Shown: positions 1 through 16,397, counted from the stretch's first letter. The stretch is DNA of 64,000 bases from Liolophura sinensis (GCF_032854445.1 NC_088295.1:79452028-79516027), one strand, 5' to 3'. The notes: a model not told the origin generated them from the letters alone. Translations and numbers: made by a program.

Positions 1-129
1 ATACCTTTGATAAAAAAAGACACTTATACATGTATTATTATGTGGACGTGTAGATTCCAGCCTGGTCCACTGTACACCTCCCAGCTGTACACATTGGGGG
101 AGAGACTTTTTTGGTGGTTTTTGTCAGTT

Positions 130-1545
130 GATTTATTTTCCCTTGACTGCATACATATAACCAATAGTGTGGATACAGCTGTTTGTATAAACTGCAAAGA
201 AAAGGGAATAAGTTTCACAGTCCTTTTATTTTCCCTTGACCGCATACATATAACCAATAGTGTGGATACAGGTGTTTGTATAAACTGCAAAAAAAAAAAA
301 GGGAATAAGTTTCACAGTCCTTTTATTTTCCCTTGACCGCATACATATAACCAATAGTGTGGATACAGGTGTTTGTATAAACTGCAAAAAAAAAAAGGGA
401 ATAAGTTTCACAGTCCTTTTATTTTCCCTTGACTACATACATATAACCAATAGTGTGGATACAGGTGTTTGTATAAACTGCAAAAAAAAAGGGAATAAGT
501 TTCACAGTCCTTTTGTTTTCCCTTGACTGCATACATATAACCAATAGTGTGGATACAGGTGTTTGTATAAACTGCAAAGAAAATGGAATAAGTTTCACAG
601 TCCTTTTATTTTCCCTTGACTACATACATATAACCAAAAGTGTGGATACAGGTGTTTGTATAAACTGCAGAAAAAAGGGAATAAGTTTCACAGTCCTTTT
701 ATTTTCCCTTGACTACATACATATAACCAAAAGTGTGGATACAGGTGTTTGTATAAACTGCAGAAAAAAGGGAATAAGTTTCACAGTTCTTTTATTTTCC
801 CTTGACTGCATACATATAACCAATAGTGTGGATACAGTTGTTTGTATAAACTGCAAAGAAAAGGGAATAAGTTTCACAGTCCTTTTGTTTTCCCTTGACT
901 ACATACATATAACCAATAGTGTGGATACAGGTGTTTGTATCAACTGCAAAAAAAAAAAAGGGAATAAGTTTCACAGTCCTTTTATTTTCCCTTGACTACA
1001 TACATATAACCAATAGTGTGGATACAGGTGTTTGTTTAAACAGCAAAGAAAATGGAATAAGTTTCACAGTCCTTTTATTTTCCCTTGACTACATACATAT
1101 AGCCAATAGTGTGGATACAGGTGTTTGTATAAACTGCAAAGAAAAGGGAATAAGTTTCACAGTCCTTTTATTTTCCCTTGACTACATACATATAACCAAT
1201 AGTGTGGATACAGGTGTTTATATAAACTGCAAAGAAAAGGGAATAAGTTTCACAGTCCTTTTATTTTCCCTTGACTACATACATATAACCAATAGTGTGG
1301 ATACAGGTGTTTGTATAAACTGCAAAAAAAAAAGGGAATAAGTTTCACAGTCCTTTTATTTTCCCTTGACTGCATACATATAACCAATAGTGTGGATACA
1401 GTTGTTTGTATAAACTGCAAAGAAAATGGAATAAGTTTCACAGTCCTTTTGTTTTCCCTTGACTACATACATAGAACCAATAGTGTGGATACAGGTGTCT
1501 GTATAAACTGCAAAGAAAAGGAAATAAGTTTCTTACAGTTCTTTT
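130..1545. repeat. 94-bp tandem array, about 15 copies
   Basis: Fifteen head-to-tail units recur about every 93-97 bases, each marked by ATAACCAATAGTGTGG (first at 157, last, slightly changed, at 1473). Each unit contains TTTTCCCTTGACT, the marker, a short run ending ACTGCAAA and an A-rich spacer. Most of the length variation is in the A-run. Reading frames stay open through much of the array on both strands, but only because the unit has few stops; I see no sign of coding. It lies in a YME1L1 intron upstream of the first visible exon. Confidence 0.95.
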
Positions 1546-6102
<4,557 letters not shown>

Positions 6103-6165
6103 GTTCACTCAGAATGAGGGGGTGATTGTCTTAGGTGCCACAAACAGACGAGATAACCTAGACAG
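6103..6165 (+). CDS. YME1L1 exon (sensor 1 and start of second region of homology)
   Basis: Encodes TQNEGVIVLGATNRRDNLD. GATNR carries the sensor 1 Asn that positions water for ATP hydrolysis in AAA+ enzymes, and the following residues begin the second region of homology. The acceptor is TTTGTTTAG. The exon ends AG within an Arg codon completed by the next exon, and the donor is GTGAGT. Confidence 0.96.
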
Positions 6166-6898
6166 GTGAGTTCAGGGCCATGACATATATATTCCCTACA
6201 GTTTTCTGAAATATTAAAGTAAATTTTTTTTTCTTTTTTGGAAACTTTTGTATTACATGTGCAAGCTGTCAGTTTTTATTCGTATGTAGATTTCTTGTGG
6301 GATCTGCTTACATGCCTCCTCTCACAAAGCTGACTCCAATTGTATAAGTACAGTATTTTTGAGTACAACAGAAGAATTGCATCTGGGTTTCTGGACAATC
6401 AGTCAGCCATGGATAAGCTGCTGCATAGCTAAGCAGGGGGTATTGCCAGTGTATTGGCTTCATTTTCAAAGGAGTCCTAATGATTCAGTAGCTGACAACA
6501 ACAACAACTTGTGGGAGACCTTCTCATAATATCTTTTTGAGATAAATTGCATTCCATTAAAAACTGTTTTTAAAATGACTAACTATCAATTTATCTGTGA
6601 AATTTATTATCTGAGGTTGATCATGGTCCCAAGCTCAGCCTTGCCTTGTACTCTTGTTTTCATTGTGCAAGTTGTGATGTTGGTTTCAGCCTCACAACGA
6701 CAAAGCATCCGTAAAAAATAGGCTTCAATTGGCTATATATAAATATATAGGCATTGCCAAGGATTTGTAATGAGATAGGTGTATGACATGAACTCTTATA
6801 GTTTCAGATGTAAGGAAGTTGAAGTAAGCTACATCATAAAATTATTTTTTGTGTTTCTCATCTTTTGTTTAACTTGTTTGTGTGATCTTTGCCAACAG

Positions 6899-7011
6899 AG
6901 CCCTGTTACGACCAGGTAGATTTGATGTGGAAGTGCGGGTATTCCCACCAGATTTAAAGGGAAGACAGGAAATCTTTGAACATTACATTACCAAAATCAA
7001 AGTGGATGCAG
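6899..7011 (+). CDS. YME1L1 exon (arginine fingers)
   Basis: Encodes ALLRPGRFDVEVRVFPPDLK and then GRQEIFEHYITKIKVDA. The two Arg residues of RPGR correspond to the arginine fingers that contact ATP in the neighbouring subunit of the hexamer. The first base completes the split Arg codon. The last base starts a Gly/Asp codon completed at 8144, and the donor is GTAAAT. Confidence 0.96.
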
Positions 7012-7204
7012 GTAAATGATGGCAGTAGGGAAGTAGAATTTAAAAGTCTCCAATTGCTGCTTTTATTTAATTGAATAGCTGATCAACATCCTTCTGTACC
7101 TTAATTAAATAAAAAATTTCCAGTACTTGGGTTATTGTTTGTGAAGTGTCATAGATGAAATTGTTAAGCGGTTTGAGATGACTTCTACCAATATGGCATG
7201 CATG

Positions 7205-7340
7205 TAGGTCTCATGTGAATGAGTTCATCAGTAACTTAACAAAGGTGGGGGGTTTACTGAACCTTCCTCCATCCATAAAACTGTTTACCATCATGTATTA
7301 TAGTAATAATTCTTGAGTATCGTATTAAACAGTCAACTAA
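7205..7340 (+). mobile_element. Diverged SINE 3' module
   Basis: The run CAGTAACTTAACAAAGG, a CCTCCATCCATAAAACTG block and a terminal TTCTTGAGTATCGTATTAAAC resemble the tail module of the type 1 SINEs. A second, shorter copy of the same middle block lies at about 21300-21385. Confidence 0.5.
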
Positions 7341-7759
7341 ATGTGAAGAGATCTTATAGGTGGAGAAAACAAAAACTAAAAAAGTGCGAAAAGTTAGTTG
7401 TAAAGGTGGTCTTCAGCAATTTTTTTTTTATTTTCCTTTAAAGAGAAAAAACATGAAAATAATTTTGTTAGCTAGTATTTGGGACCACCGTTTAGTATAT
7501 ATGTATTCTATGTGTAATAATGTTATAAATGATGATGTATCACATGTAGATATATTTGCACTGGAATTTGGTCTTTTCAGCTAAGAAATGTGTTCAGCCT
7601 GGATTTTTATCACGTTCATATTTTTAATATATTCATAAATCTTATCATAATTCAGAAAAAATGCATATGTTTGGATATAAACAACAAATTTACATACAAA
7701 TATATTTATTAGAGATGCATCACATCCTTACGCAGAACATTATTATACGATGATGATAA

Positions 7760-7935
7760 ATACCAAAAAGTGGTCCCAAATAACCGCCATGATAAAAAAA
7801 TATTTACAAATACCATTTTTTCCTGGAAAAAAAAACAGTTGAAAACAACGTATTAAAGACCAAATTTGCAAGTAAGTTTTGAAGCTCTTTCATCTGAGTT
7901 TAGCATTATGTTTTATGTTTTCTTCTCCCTTTAAG
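7760..7935. repeat. Dispersed repeat, copy 1
   Basis: A segment with AAGTGGTCCCAAATAACCGCC, a long A-run and CCAAATTTGCAAGTAAGTTTT resembles 16398-16552 in the same orientation. An inverted, weaker match begins near 7345 with GGGACCACCG at about 7480, so 7345-7935 may be one inverted-repeat element of about 590 bases. Confidence 0.5.
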
Positions 7936-8143
7936 ACGTTGCGTAACTTAGAGTTGGCATGATGCTGGTAACTACATACATTGTCTTGATTTGTTTATGT
8001 TAGTGAAAATCACCAGTTTGAACAGATTGTATCAGGATGTGATAATCCCACTTATAACTGGCCTCAAAAAGATACTTTCATATGAGTACGCAATTAAATT
8101 TGAACAGTACATTTTGTATATGGTCATGGTTCTCTTATTGTAG

Positions 8144-8188
8144 ACATTGACACTGAGAAGTTAGCTCGTGGATCCACAGGATTTACAG
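8144..8188 (+). CDS. YME1L1 exon (AAA lid)
   Basis: A 45-base exon encoding DIDTEKLARGSTGFTG, the start of the helical lid of the AAA module. It matches the ARGTVGFTGADLENM region of animal YME1L once joined to the next exon. Phases at both ends keep the frame. The acceptor is TTATTGTAG and the donor GTGAGA. Confidence 0.95.
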
Positions 8189-8317
8189 GTGAGATTATTA
8201 ACTTTAGGTTTATCTCTAACCTTGATAATGTGATGTAATTTTTGTCTTCCAAATTTCAACTACTGGTTTATTTTGTACTCCTAGACCTATTTGGCAGGAG
8301 GATACAGCTGTTGTCAT

Positions 8318-8352
8318 GTACATCTGTCTGTGTGTCTGTCTGTCTGTCTGTC
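8318..8352. repeat. (TCTG)n microsatellite
   Basis: Short run of TCTG/TGTC units. Confidence 0.85.
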
Positions 8353-8939
8353 ATACCTTCCATGCTTATCTCAAGAAACATCATGCCTGTAAAGCAAAGC
8401 AAGCCAAGCTTAAACCACAAATGCATAAAAGGTAAGCTTAGAACCCTGTTGAATTCAGGTGTGATCATTCAAAAAAATTGTCAGTTCAAGCCAAGTCTCA
8501 TGCTCATCGCTTAAGAGCTGACAATTTCTAATATCCCAGCACCGTAAGTTGTATTACATATGAAAAATATGTAACAATTAAAAAAAACATGTTCAGCATT
8601 TTATAAATGGTTGTTGTTTTAAATGGCTTGTACCTTTAATAGCTGAACTTTTGTGACATTCCAGGATTCATAGAAGTCAAAATTTTACGAACCGAAGTTG
8701 AGCTTTGGGCATTGGCTAAATTGAAGTCAAAAATTTTTTGACCAACCTATGTGGAATCTGAATTGAGTTAAAATATTTTTTTTTTTAACAAACCAAAACA
8801 AATTTGATGTTGTACGTGTAGTGTGTAATTTTCTATAGAAAAAAAAATTAGGTTCCTAAATATAACAGTCACTAGCTGAGCACTCAGTAGTCCAACAGTT
8901 TTCCTTTGTGAACAAGATGATGCCAGTAAAAGCATGAGA

Positions 8940-9017
8940 GCATTAATATATTATGTGACCATTAATATATTATGTGACCATTAATATATTATGTGACCAT
9001 TAATATATTATGTGACC
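8940..9017. repeat. 19-bp tandem repeat, 4 copies
   Basis: Four near-identical copies of ATTAATATATTATGTGACC in tandem. The core TTAATATATTA is close to palindromic. Confidence 0.95.
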
Positions 9018-10749
9018 GATGTTGATGAATTGAAACCAAGACAGTGTGAAGTATAACAATATAAAATAGTTACCTGAAACCAGGTACGTGTATGTGATGT
9101 CAGCAAAATTTGATAGCTTTCCATCCTGTTAATACAAAGATATAAAAATTTATAGGTAAAAGCATTTTTAGAAAGTGGTTGGTGTGGTACAGGTAGATGA
9201 AGGCCTTCATTCATTTGACTTTGATTGTGATTTTGCTGTATACAGTGATCGATCTTTGATTGAGGTGAGAAAAAACAGAGAACAGACATCAGCATTATGT
9301 TAGACTGGTGCTAATTTGCCCCTTAAGTCCATCGTCATGCATTTTCTCAATTTGGACACAACCTTGTCATTTTTGCAGACTATGAAGCAGCTGTTTCTCT
9401 TGTTGAGTATTTAGCCTTCACAGTTTAGTTTGTCAGCTAACTGATGTGATGAAGCAAAGTGAGAATGAAACATCAACTAAGCTGGTGTCAGGAAGGTCTG
9501 TACAATGAGACATTCTCTAAACATATAACTACATGTATTTGTATGAAATCCACACAACCAAGTTCATGCATGAGATACATAATATAGGGTCACAATTGAA
9601 GACTCATCCTGACGAGTTCTACATGTGTGTAGTGTTGTGAGCACTGAACACACACCGCTCCCAACTTTACATGAACTCCACTACAGAATGGCTATAAATT
9701 ACTGTTGCTGTAGATGATATTACAAGCAATGTATCTCCAGTACTTTACCAGTGTGTAGTTCTGAAAATGTATAAATACAACATGTACCTCACTATGTTAT
9801 ATGTTAATTTACCATAAATATTAACTGATTTGTATGCCAGTCAATTTAAGTATATATTTGAAAAGGCCAAAAGACACGTGTATAAATGGCTACAAAGATG
9901 TTCTGATCAGTTTGATGAAAAGTTAACTCTAGAAAGAATATCATTGGTTTTTAAAAGTGGTTGATTGTTTTTCGATAATTAGAAAAAAAAGAATTGCTAG
10001 AGATTGGATATGAGTGCATTTAAATGAAAGAGTATGTGTATTGGTAGCCAGATAACTGGAGCGTAATACTGAAAAATATATATTCAGTTTGCTTTCTTGA
10101 TGCTGGTGTCTGTTACTTTTGGATAGTGCCTTCTTATCAGAAATGTTTTCAATTCAGATTTTGGGATTAAAGCTCTTTACGCTCTTTAACAGTGAAGGTT
10201 ATGTTTGGATCCAGGTTGTTTAAGGCCTTAGGCAGGTCTGCTATAATGCCATGTCGCTGATTCCAAACGATTAAATAATAGCGTTTGTTGGTGTGAGTTT
10301 GGTTCCCATTACCAGATTGCTATACCCAGAATTGGGCCATTATTTTCATTTCCTAATTCAAAGGAATTATTTTTTAAGATAAGTTGTATCCTGATTAGTA
10401 TAAAAACTTCACCGAAGCATTTGTTAATGTGGTCTGGATATGAATAAAGCCAGTATCTGATGACTTTAGTCCTATGGTCATGAGAAATCTTACTCGTAAA
10501 GATTTGTAGCATCTTACATGTAAGTAAGGAATAGTTTATCATCATAAAAAACATTTTATAAGGATATCAATGAGTTGAGTATATAGGTGATGAGTAGTGA
10601 CTTGCGAGACAATAATAGGGCAGAATTCAAGATCAGTTGGGTCCCTTATCTTAAAATATACAGAATTATGTAAGTTCAGTTGATGCGTGAATTTTTGCTA
10701 CACCATATAATGGACTGGTTTTGGACTAAAATTTTCTTAGATAATCTTG

Positions 10750-10935
10750 TGGCCTCCGTGGCTCAGTTGTTTAGCCCGCTGGCGCTGTGTAATGACCCAG
10801 GAGCCTCTCACCAATGCAGTCGCTGTGAGTTCAAGTCCAGCTCATGCTGGCTTCCTCTCTCCCACCATATTGCTGGCCACTGTCGTATAAGTGAAATATT
10901 CTTGAGTACAGCGTAAAACACCAATCAGGTAAAGC
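10750..10935 (+). mobile_element. SINE type 1, tRNA-derived, internally deleted
   Basis: Starts GGCCTCCGTGGCTCAGTTG, a tRNA-like head with an A-box-like block. It continues with GTGAGTTCAAGTCC, which resembles a B box, and runs into the GTATAAGTGAAATATTCTTG tail. About 80 bases of the middle are missing compared with 40944-41212. The open frame from 10680 runs through it but is not a gene. Confidence 0.92.
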
Positions 10936-12756
10936 TCACATTTACATTTTACATATCACCTGTCAGAAGTCAGGTTTATGGGTGGAGGAGATTGGAGTGC
11001 CTGTTGCTCCTACTTCAGTAGCAAGGAGCTGACAGACTTTCCCACAAGTGATATACAGTTGATCTCCGATGCACTTTGACCACTTAAAATCCCATACAAA
11101 CGCAGTTGAATCTTTATAGTCCAAAACTGCTATGAGAAAAGGGGGGTTGAGAGAACTCTTGAGGATTCCATGCCCGAGTCTTGGATTATAGCCTGAGCCT
11201 TGGCCATCACCCACTCACTTGGTTTGTTCTCTATACCTGTGTGGCAGGGGTCCTCCTACAGCCCTACTCTACTCCTCCTGCTGGTTGGGAGAGTTGCGGG
11301 GACAACAAAGTTGGTTGTGTTGTTCATCTTTGTATGTATGAATGTATGTAGCTTGACTTCACAAACAACACAATGTTTTATGTTGTTTTTTATGTATATT
11401 GATGTATTTATTGTATTCCCTGTAAAGGCACAATCAGAGAAGAATAGTTTCATTATAAATTGGCCGAGCTACCTTCAATAAGTAATGATATTATTTTAAT
11501 TATTATGTAATCTTTGCCACACTTTGGTGTAGAACAATAATGTCATTTTACACCTCCTGTGGAGTCTACAGTTTACAGTTAAAATGCCAGGATTGCAAAG
11601 TGTTTCAAAAAAAAAAAGGGGCATGCTTTTGTGGCATGTGTTATATACTAGTTGACATGCTTACATCCAAACATGCAGAATGATGAGATAGCAGGGATGC
11701 ACCTGTATAGGGTAATTCGGGAGCAGATGACCTTCCCTTTTACTGGCCGGCTGGATGGTAGTTTGTGGGTGATTTGACTATACCCTATCGTGATCAATCT
11801 GCCAGGGTACATGACAGGGCACAGGTGCGACTTTGATGGCACTTTAGCAAGGCAGATGATGGATGTAGAAAGTTGAAAATCCCTCCAGATATATGGCATG
11901 ATCCTTGTCTTACTTCTAGCACATTGCAAACTCTTTCATTCCATATGTAAACGTACAGGTATAAGTGTACCTGGAAGTGTGTAACCATTTTATACCCTCA
12001 CGTGATAACGTACCTAGTTTATTATATGTATAAGGTGAAATGTCAGGATTTCCTTCACTGATGAAAGTGATATTTCACATTTTAGATATAACTTTTGTTA
12101 TTACATTTTGATACTTCACACTCAGGTGACCTGGTGTCCTAAGAGCAATGTTATATTTGTATAATGTTCCATTCTGAGCTCAGTGAGATATGAAACCCTA
12201 TGCCGTGGACGAATCAGTCAAAATCAAGCAAGATGTGTCACTTGAAAGAAGCTAGGTGAATTACACTTTCTTGCTGCTATGATCAGATTAACATCTAAGG
12301 GCTGACTCATCATTTCTTTACTTTGAGTTACTGATTTGAACTTCTGGTTACTGCAGCCATCTTTCAATGCAAGTATCTGCAAATTGATTGCCGTTAGTCA
12401 GTAGCAAACATTTCCAAAGTATATAATGATTTATAGTTTCCAAAAATTCCTATCAGAGAGAATAGCAAATTGTACAGCAAAACTGTAAGTTAAAAGATTT
12501 GGAACACAAGTAGAACAGCTTAAAGTATCTAAATTTTGTTTTTTTGGAAAATTTTATATCATGAACTCGTGAGAATCAAGATTTTATGTCGTACATTTCT
12601 TAATGCCAGATATCCAGGATATTTAACCCAAAACGCATTTTACCTGATTCTGAGAATTCTTATTAAGGTGTTTCAGCTCCAAAAATAATATTTTGTGTTA
12701 TTTATGTGTTCCCTTCTCTTTTGGATGAATTGTTGGGGACGTATGGTATACAGAGT

Positions 12757-13035
12757 GGTAAAGACTTCAGAAATGGCACTTGTTGCTGCCTCGCTTGGCG
12801 CTTAGCACTAAGAGGTTAGAGTAAGGAAACAGGAGTGGTAGACATGGTGTCACTATAATGTGACTGAGTGGGGTGTCATGTCTGGTGTCTTCGACATGAT
12901 ACTTCAGTGGAAGCAGAGCTTTGTCAGCGTGGGTTTGCCCTGCCACAACAAGACACTGAATATGTACACACACCTAATGACTACATGTAGCCATATGACT
13001 GAAAAATGGCTTCATAGTACAAGGTAAAAACCCAG
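12757..13035 (+). mobile_element. SINE type 2 body (head missing)
   Basis: Contains TGCTGCCTCGCTTGGCG, TGTCATGTCTGGTGTCTTC and the CATATGACTGAAAAATGG tail. It matches the reverse complement of 60930-61260 over most of its length. The tRNA-like head present in that copy is absent here. Confidence 0.85.
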
Positions 13036-13155
13036 ATAAACAGCGGAGACAGGAAGATATAGAGAAATCTCCTACATTGATGGGAAATATTCTTGATTAC
13101 AATGTAAAACACCTGTCAGATAAGTATAAAATTTAATTTGTGATGTGTTTTTTAG

Positions 13156-13266
13156 GTGCTGACATAGAGAATATGGTGAATCAGGCAGCTCTCAAGGCAG
13201 CCATGGATGGGTCAGCCCTCGTCTCCATGAACCACATGGAGTTTGCCCGCGATAAGGTCTTAATGG
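13156..13266 (+). CDS. YME1L1 exon (AAA lid to protease linker)
   Basis: Encodes ADIENMVNQAALKAAMDG and then HMEFARDKVLMG. The NMVNQAALKA run is the conserved lid helix of FtsH-type proteases. The acceptor is GTTTTTTAG and the donor GTGAGA. Both junctions split a Gly codon after its first base. Confidence 0.96.
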
Positions 13267-13482
13267 GTGAGAATATACAACAAAAAAAAAGTTTAATACA
13301 CAAATTGAAAGTTTTTGGCTTTCAGTAATAGTAAAGGCACATGGATTACATGTGTACATTTACATTCTACATGTGGGACCAAGTTCCACCAGGTATTTCA
13401 GCTAATAAAATATATCATAACTGTCTGCTACATGTTCTTAGTTGTACGCTTTGCTGATGAAAATTTCTCATTTTCCTCAAAG

Positions 13483-13634
13483 GCCCTGCCAAGAAGACAC
13501 GCATACCAGATGATGACACAAACTGGCTGACAGCGTACCATGAAGCTGGTCACACAATCGTAGCTTACTTTACCAAAGATGCGACACCTCTCCACAAAGT
13601 TACAATCATTCCCCGAGGCATGTCATTGGGCCAC
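13483..13634 (+). CDS. YME1L1 exon (zinc site HEAGH of the M41 protease)
   Basis: Encodes [20 protein letters not shown] and then a stretch ending [13 protein letters not shown] is the HExxH motif: its two His residues bind the catalytic zinc and its Glu activates water. This marks the start of the peptidase M41 domain. The exon ends in phase 0 before GTAAGT, and a tandem-repeat array begins only about 60 bases into the following intron. Confidence 0.97.
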
Positions 13635-13692
13635 GTAAGTACTGAAATCGGCTGACAAGCTGTTCAATGTGTTCCATATTTAATAAAGAAAA

Positions 13693-14529
13693 GCAGAGCA
13701 TCCACCATGGAACAATGGAATATTCTTGTATTGCAGAGCATCCACAATGGAATATTCTTGTATTGCAGAGCATCCACCATGGAATATTCTCGTATTGCAG
13801 AGCATCCACAATGGAATATTCTCGTATTGCAAAGCATCCACAATGGAATATCCTCGTATTGCAAAGCATCCACAATGGAATATTCTTGTATTGCAGAGCA
13901 TCCACAATGGAATATTCTCGTATTGCAGAGCATCCACCATGGAATATTCTCGTATTGCAGAGCATCCACAATGGAATATTCTCGTATTGCAAAGCATCCA
14001 CAAAGGAATATTCTCGTATTGCAGAGCATCCACCATGGAATATTCTTGTATTGCAGAGCATCCACCATGGAATATTCTCGTATTGCAGAGCATCCGCAAT
14101 GGATTATTCTCGTATTGCAGAGCATCCTTAATGGATTATTCTCGTATTGCAGAGCATCCACCATGGAATATTCTCGTATTGCAGAGCATCCACAATGGAA
14201 TATTCTTGTATTGCAGAGCATCCACAATGGATTATTCTCGTATTGCAGAGCATCCACCATGGAATATTCTCGTATTGCAGAGCATCCACAATGGAATATT
14301 CTCGTATTGCAGAGCATCCACAATGGAATATTCTTGTATTGCAGAGCATCCACAATGGAATATTCTTGTATTGCAGAGCATCCACAATGGGATTATTCTC
14401 GTATTGCAGAGCATCCACCATGGAATATTCTCGTATTGCAGAGCATCAACCATGTGAATATTCTTGTATTGCAGAGCATCCACCATGGAATATTCTGGCA
14501 TTGCAGAGCATCCACAATGGAATATCTGC
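13693..14529 (+). repeat. 32-bp tandem array, left arm, about 26 copies
   Basis: The unit is about 32 bases, readable as GCATCCACAATGGAATATTC followed by TCGTATTGCAGA. Common variants are CACC for CACA and TTG for TCG. Each unit carries the 8-base palindrome GAATATTC. Because 32 is not a multiple of 3 and the unit has few stops, long open frames run through several frames on both strands (up to about 299 codons). They are by-products of the repeat and not genes. Confidence 0.96.
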
Positions 14530-14643
14530 CTAGTGTTATTGTGCTTTGTATGTATGCAAAACCTGAGCTCAATATGTGCATTCATTTTTCAGACATCACC
14601 CCATAACATTTTCCTTAATATTGGTTTTATTGCACACAAGACA
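14530..14643 (+). repeat. Inverted-repeat flank, left
   Basis: This unique-looking flank of the left array, with TTTGTATGTATGCAAAAC and TGTGCATTCATTTTTCAGAC, is closely matched in reverse complement at 15237-15345. The inverted duplication therefore extends beyond the 32-bp units. Confidence 0.9.
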
Positions 14644-14694
14644 TTAACTCAGGAACTTTGTAGTGTAACTGAGAAATGTTAAGAACTCATTTGA

Positions 14695-14923
14695 TTTTAT
14701 TTATTTATTTGTTTGATTGGTGTTTTACACCATACTCAAGAATATCTCACTTCTACAACAACAGCCTGCATTATGGTGAGAGGAAGCTTGGCAGAGCCAT
14801 CTGCAGGCTGCTGCAGGCTATCTCTCATGTGGCCAGAGAGGAAGCCAGCATGAACTGGACTTGAACCCTGGGTCAGTGCGCTGCACTGGCGTGTTAACCA
14901 CCTTGGCCTTGGATCCCCCCCCA
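14695..14923 (-). mobile_element. SINE type 1, nearly full length, in the hairpin loop
   Basis: On the - strand it has a diverged tRNA-like head (near 14923), body and A/T-rich tail. It is flanked by a perfect 14-base target duplication, AAGAACTCATTTGA, at 14681-14694 and 14924-14937. It lies between the two facing arrays. Confidence 0.93.
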
Positions 14924-15236
14924 AAGAACTCATTTGAAGATCAAAATATATGTACATAGACATGAAATAAATAACTTTTTCTATAACTGTCATCTTGTAT
15001 CACATTGCCTTATCAGGCTGTACAAAAAGCTAGACCGCAGTCTATGATGAAAAACGTATGCAAAATCTTTGTATAACTGTTACAAAAGTTGCTCCTAATC
15101 AAAGTTTTTCAACTGACATTGTTTTTTTGTTACCTGAGTAACTAAAGAATGAAAGAAAATGTAATCAACAGCCGTGTATTCACATCTTTGATGGTCTGTG
15201 TCAAATTAATTGCCATACACTGCAAAATTCCTGTCT

Positions 15237-15345
15237 TGTGTGCAATAGAATCAATATTGAGGAAAATGTAGGGTGATGTCTCAAAAATGAATGCACATAA
15301 TGAGCGCATGTTTTGCATACATACAAAGTACAACAACACTAAGCA
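15237..15345 (-). repeat. Inverted-repeat flank, right
   Basis: Reverse-complement partner of 14530-14643, by eye roughly 85% alike. Confidence 0.9.
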
Positions 15346-15720
15346 GATATTCCATTGTGGATGCTCTGCAACACGAGAAAATTCCATTGTGGATGCTCTG
15401 CAATACGAGGATATTCCATGGTGGATGCTTTGCAATACGAGGATATTCCATGGTGGATGCTCTGCAATACGAGGATATTCCATTGTGGATGCTCTGCAAT
15501 ACGAGAATATTCCATGGTGGATGCTCTGCAATACGAGAATATTCCATTGTGGATGCTCTGCAATACGAGAATATTCCATGGTGGATGCTCTGCAATACGA
15601 GAATATTCCATTGTGGATGCTCTGCAATACGAGAATATTCCATTGTGGATGCTCTGCAATACGAGAATATTCCATGGTGGATGCTCTGCAATACGTTAAT
15701 ATTCCATTGTGGATGCTCTG
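15346..15720 (-). repeat. 32-bp tandem array, right arm, 12 copies in opposite orientation
   Basis: Twelve units of the reverse complement of the left-arm repeat, each marked by TTGTGGATGC or TGGTGGATGC, spaced 32 bases. With the left arm it could pair for about 375 bases of array plus about 110 bases of flank. Confidence 0.96.
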
Positions 15721-16397
15721 AATGTGTGTTAATTATCAAGTTCCTTACCATTATGTCTCTCTTGTACATTAGAATCCACGTTGACGTAAATAAGTCTTTC
15801 ACGTATTGAGGTGTTGGATTGTGTTCATATATCTCATAGTGGTGAGCTATTTTCTGCCTAATGCTACCAAATCTATCAAGTTAATTTACCTATTTGTACC
15901 ACGTGAACTCAGTGACTCCATTCACGAGTTTTGTTGAAAAATTACATGTATGTATGTTGTTACCATTTCACTGTTGTATTTTTTCCCTCTAGCTATGTAA
16001 GAGGAAACATATTGTGTTTGTCTTGTTTTTCATCTCCTTTAACCTTGTCCAACATGTCTAAACCTTATCTCCAGAACAACTGAGTAGGACCCTTGCATGA
16101 ACGTTAATGAGCAAGATGTGTCTGTCCACTCATTTGGCCGTCTCTCAGTTTGAGGCTTTCTAACGAGGTTGGAATTAAGAAGTGGTCTTTTGGAAAATGC
16201 TGGTTGTTCATCATTTTATGGTCGGATCATCTGGTATCTAAGGAAATGTGCACCCCTTTGTGTAATCATCATTTTTAAAGAAATGTACATATAGGTGCAC
16301 CAACTGCCAGCCTTAAAAGAGCTATTTTTGTTGATTGTGCAGAAGCCCTTTATGTTTGAGCAGGAAAAAATCCTTCAGATCTATTTGCAATGTATAC

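Larger units (their letters stand above)
8189..13155. other. YME1L1 intron, about 5 kb
   Basis: It holds a TCTG microsatellite (about 8318-8352), a 19-bp tandem repeat (8940-9017), a SINE at 10750-10935 and a second-family SINE at 12757-13035. I see no exon or RNA gene in the rest. Confidence 0.7.

Noticed and set aside
513-1341. Open frames with repeated CIHITNSVDTGVCINC-like peptide in the 94-bp array
   Set aside because: The frame is broken by A-run length changes, is also open on the opposite strand, and has no gene signals around it.
10750-10830. Possible tRNA gene (GGCCTCCGTGGCTCAGTT...)
   Set aside because: A- and B-box-like blocks are present, but the cloverleaf does not close and the sequence continues into the SINE body.
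10680-10916. 78-codon open frame
   Set aside because: It lies across a SINE and reads through its tRNA-like head.
13606-14606. Long open frames on both strands, up to about 299 codons, through the 32-bp array
   Set aside because: The unit is 32 bases, so the frame rotates every copy, and open frames appear in several frames on both strands at once. This is a repeat effect and not coding.
15142-15809. Open frames over the right-arm array
   Set aside because: Mirror image of the left-arm repeat effect.
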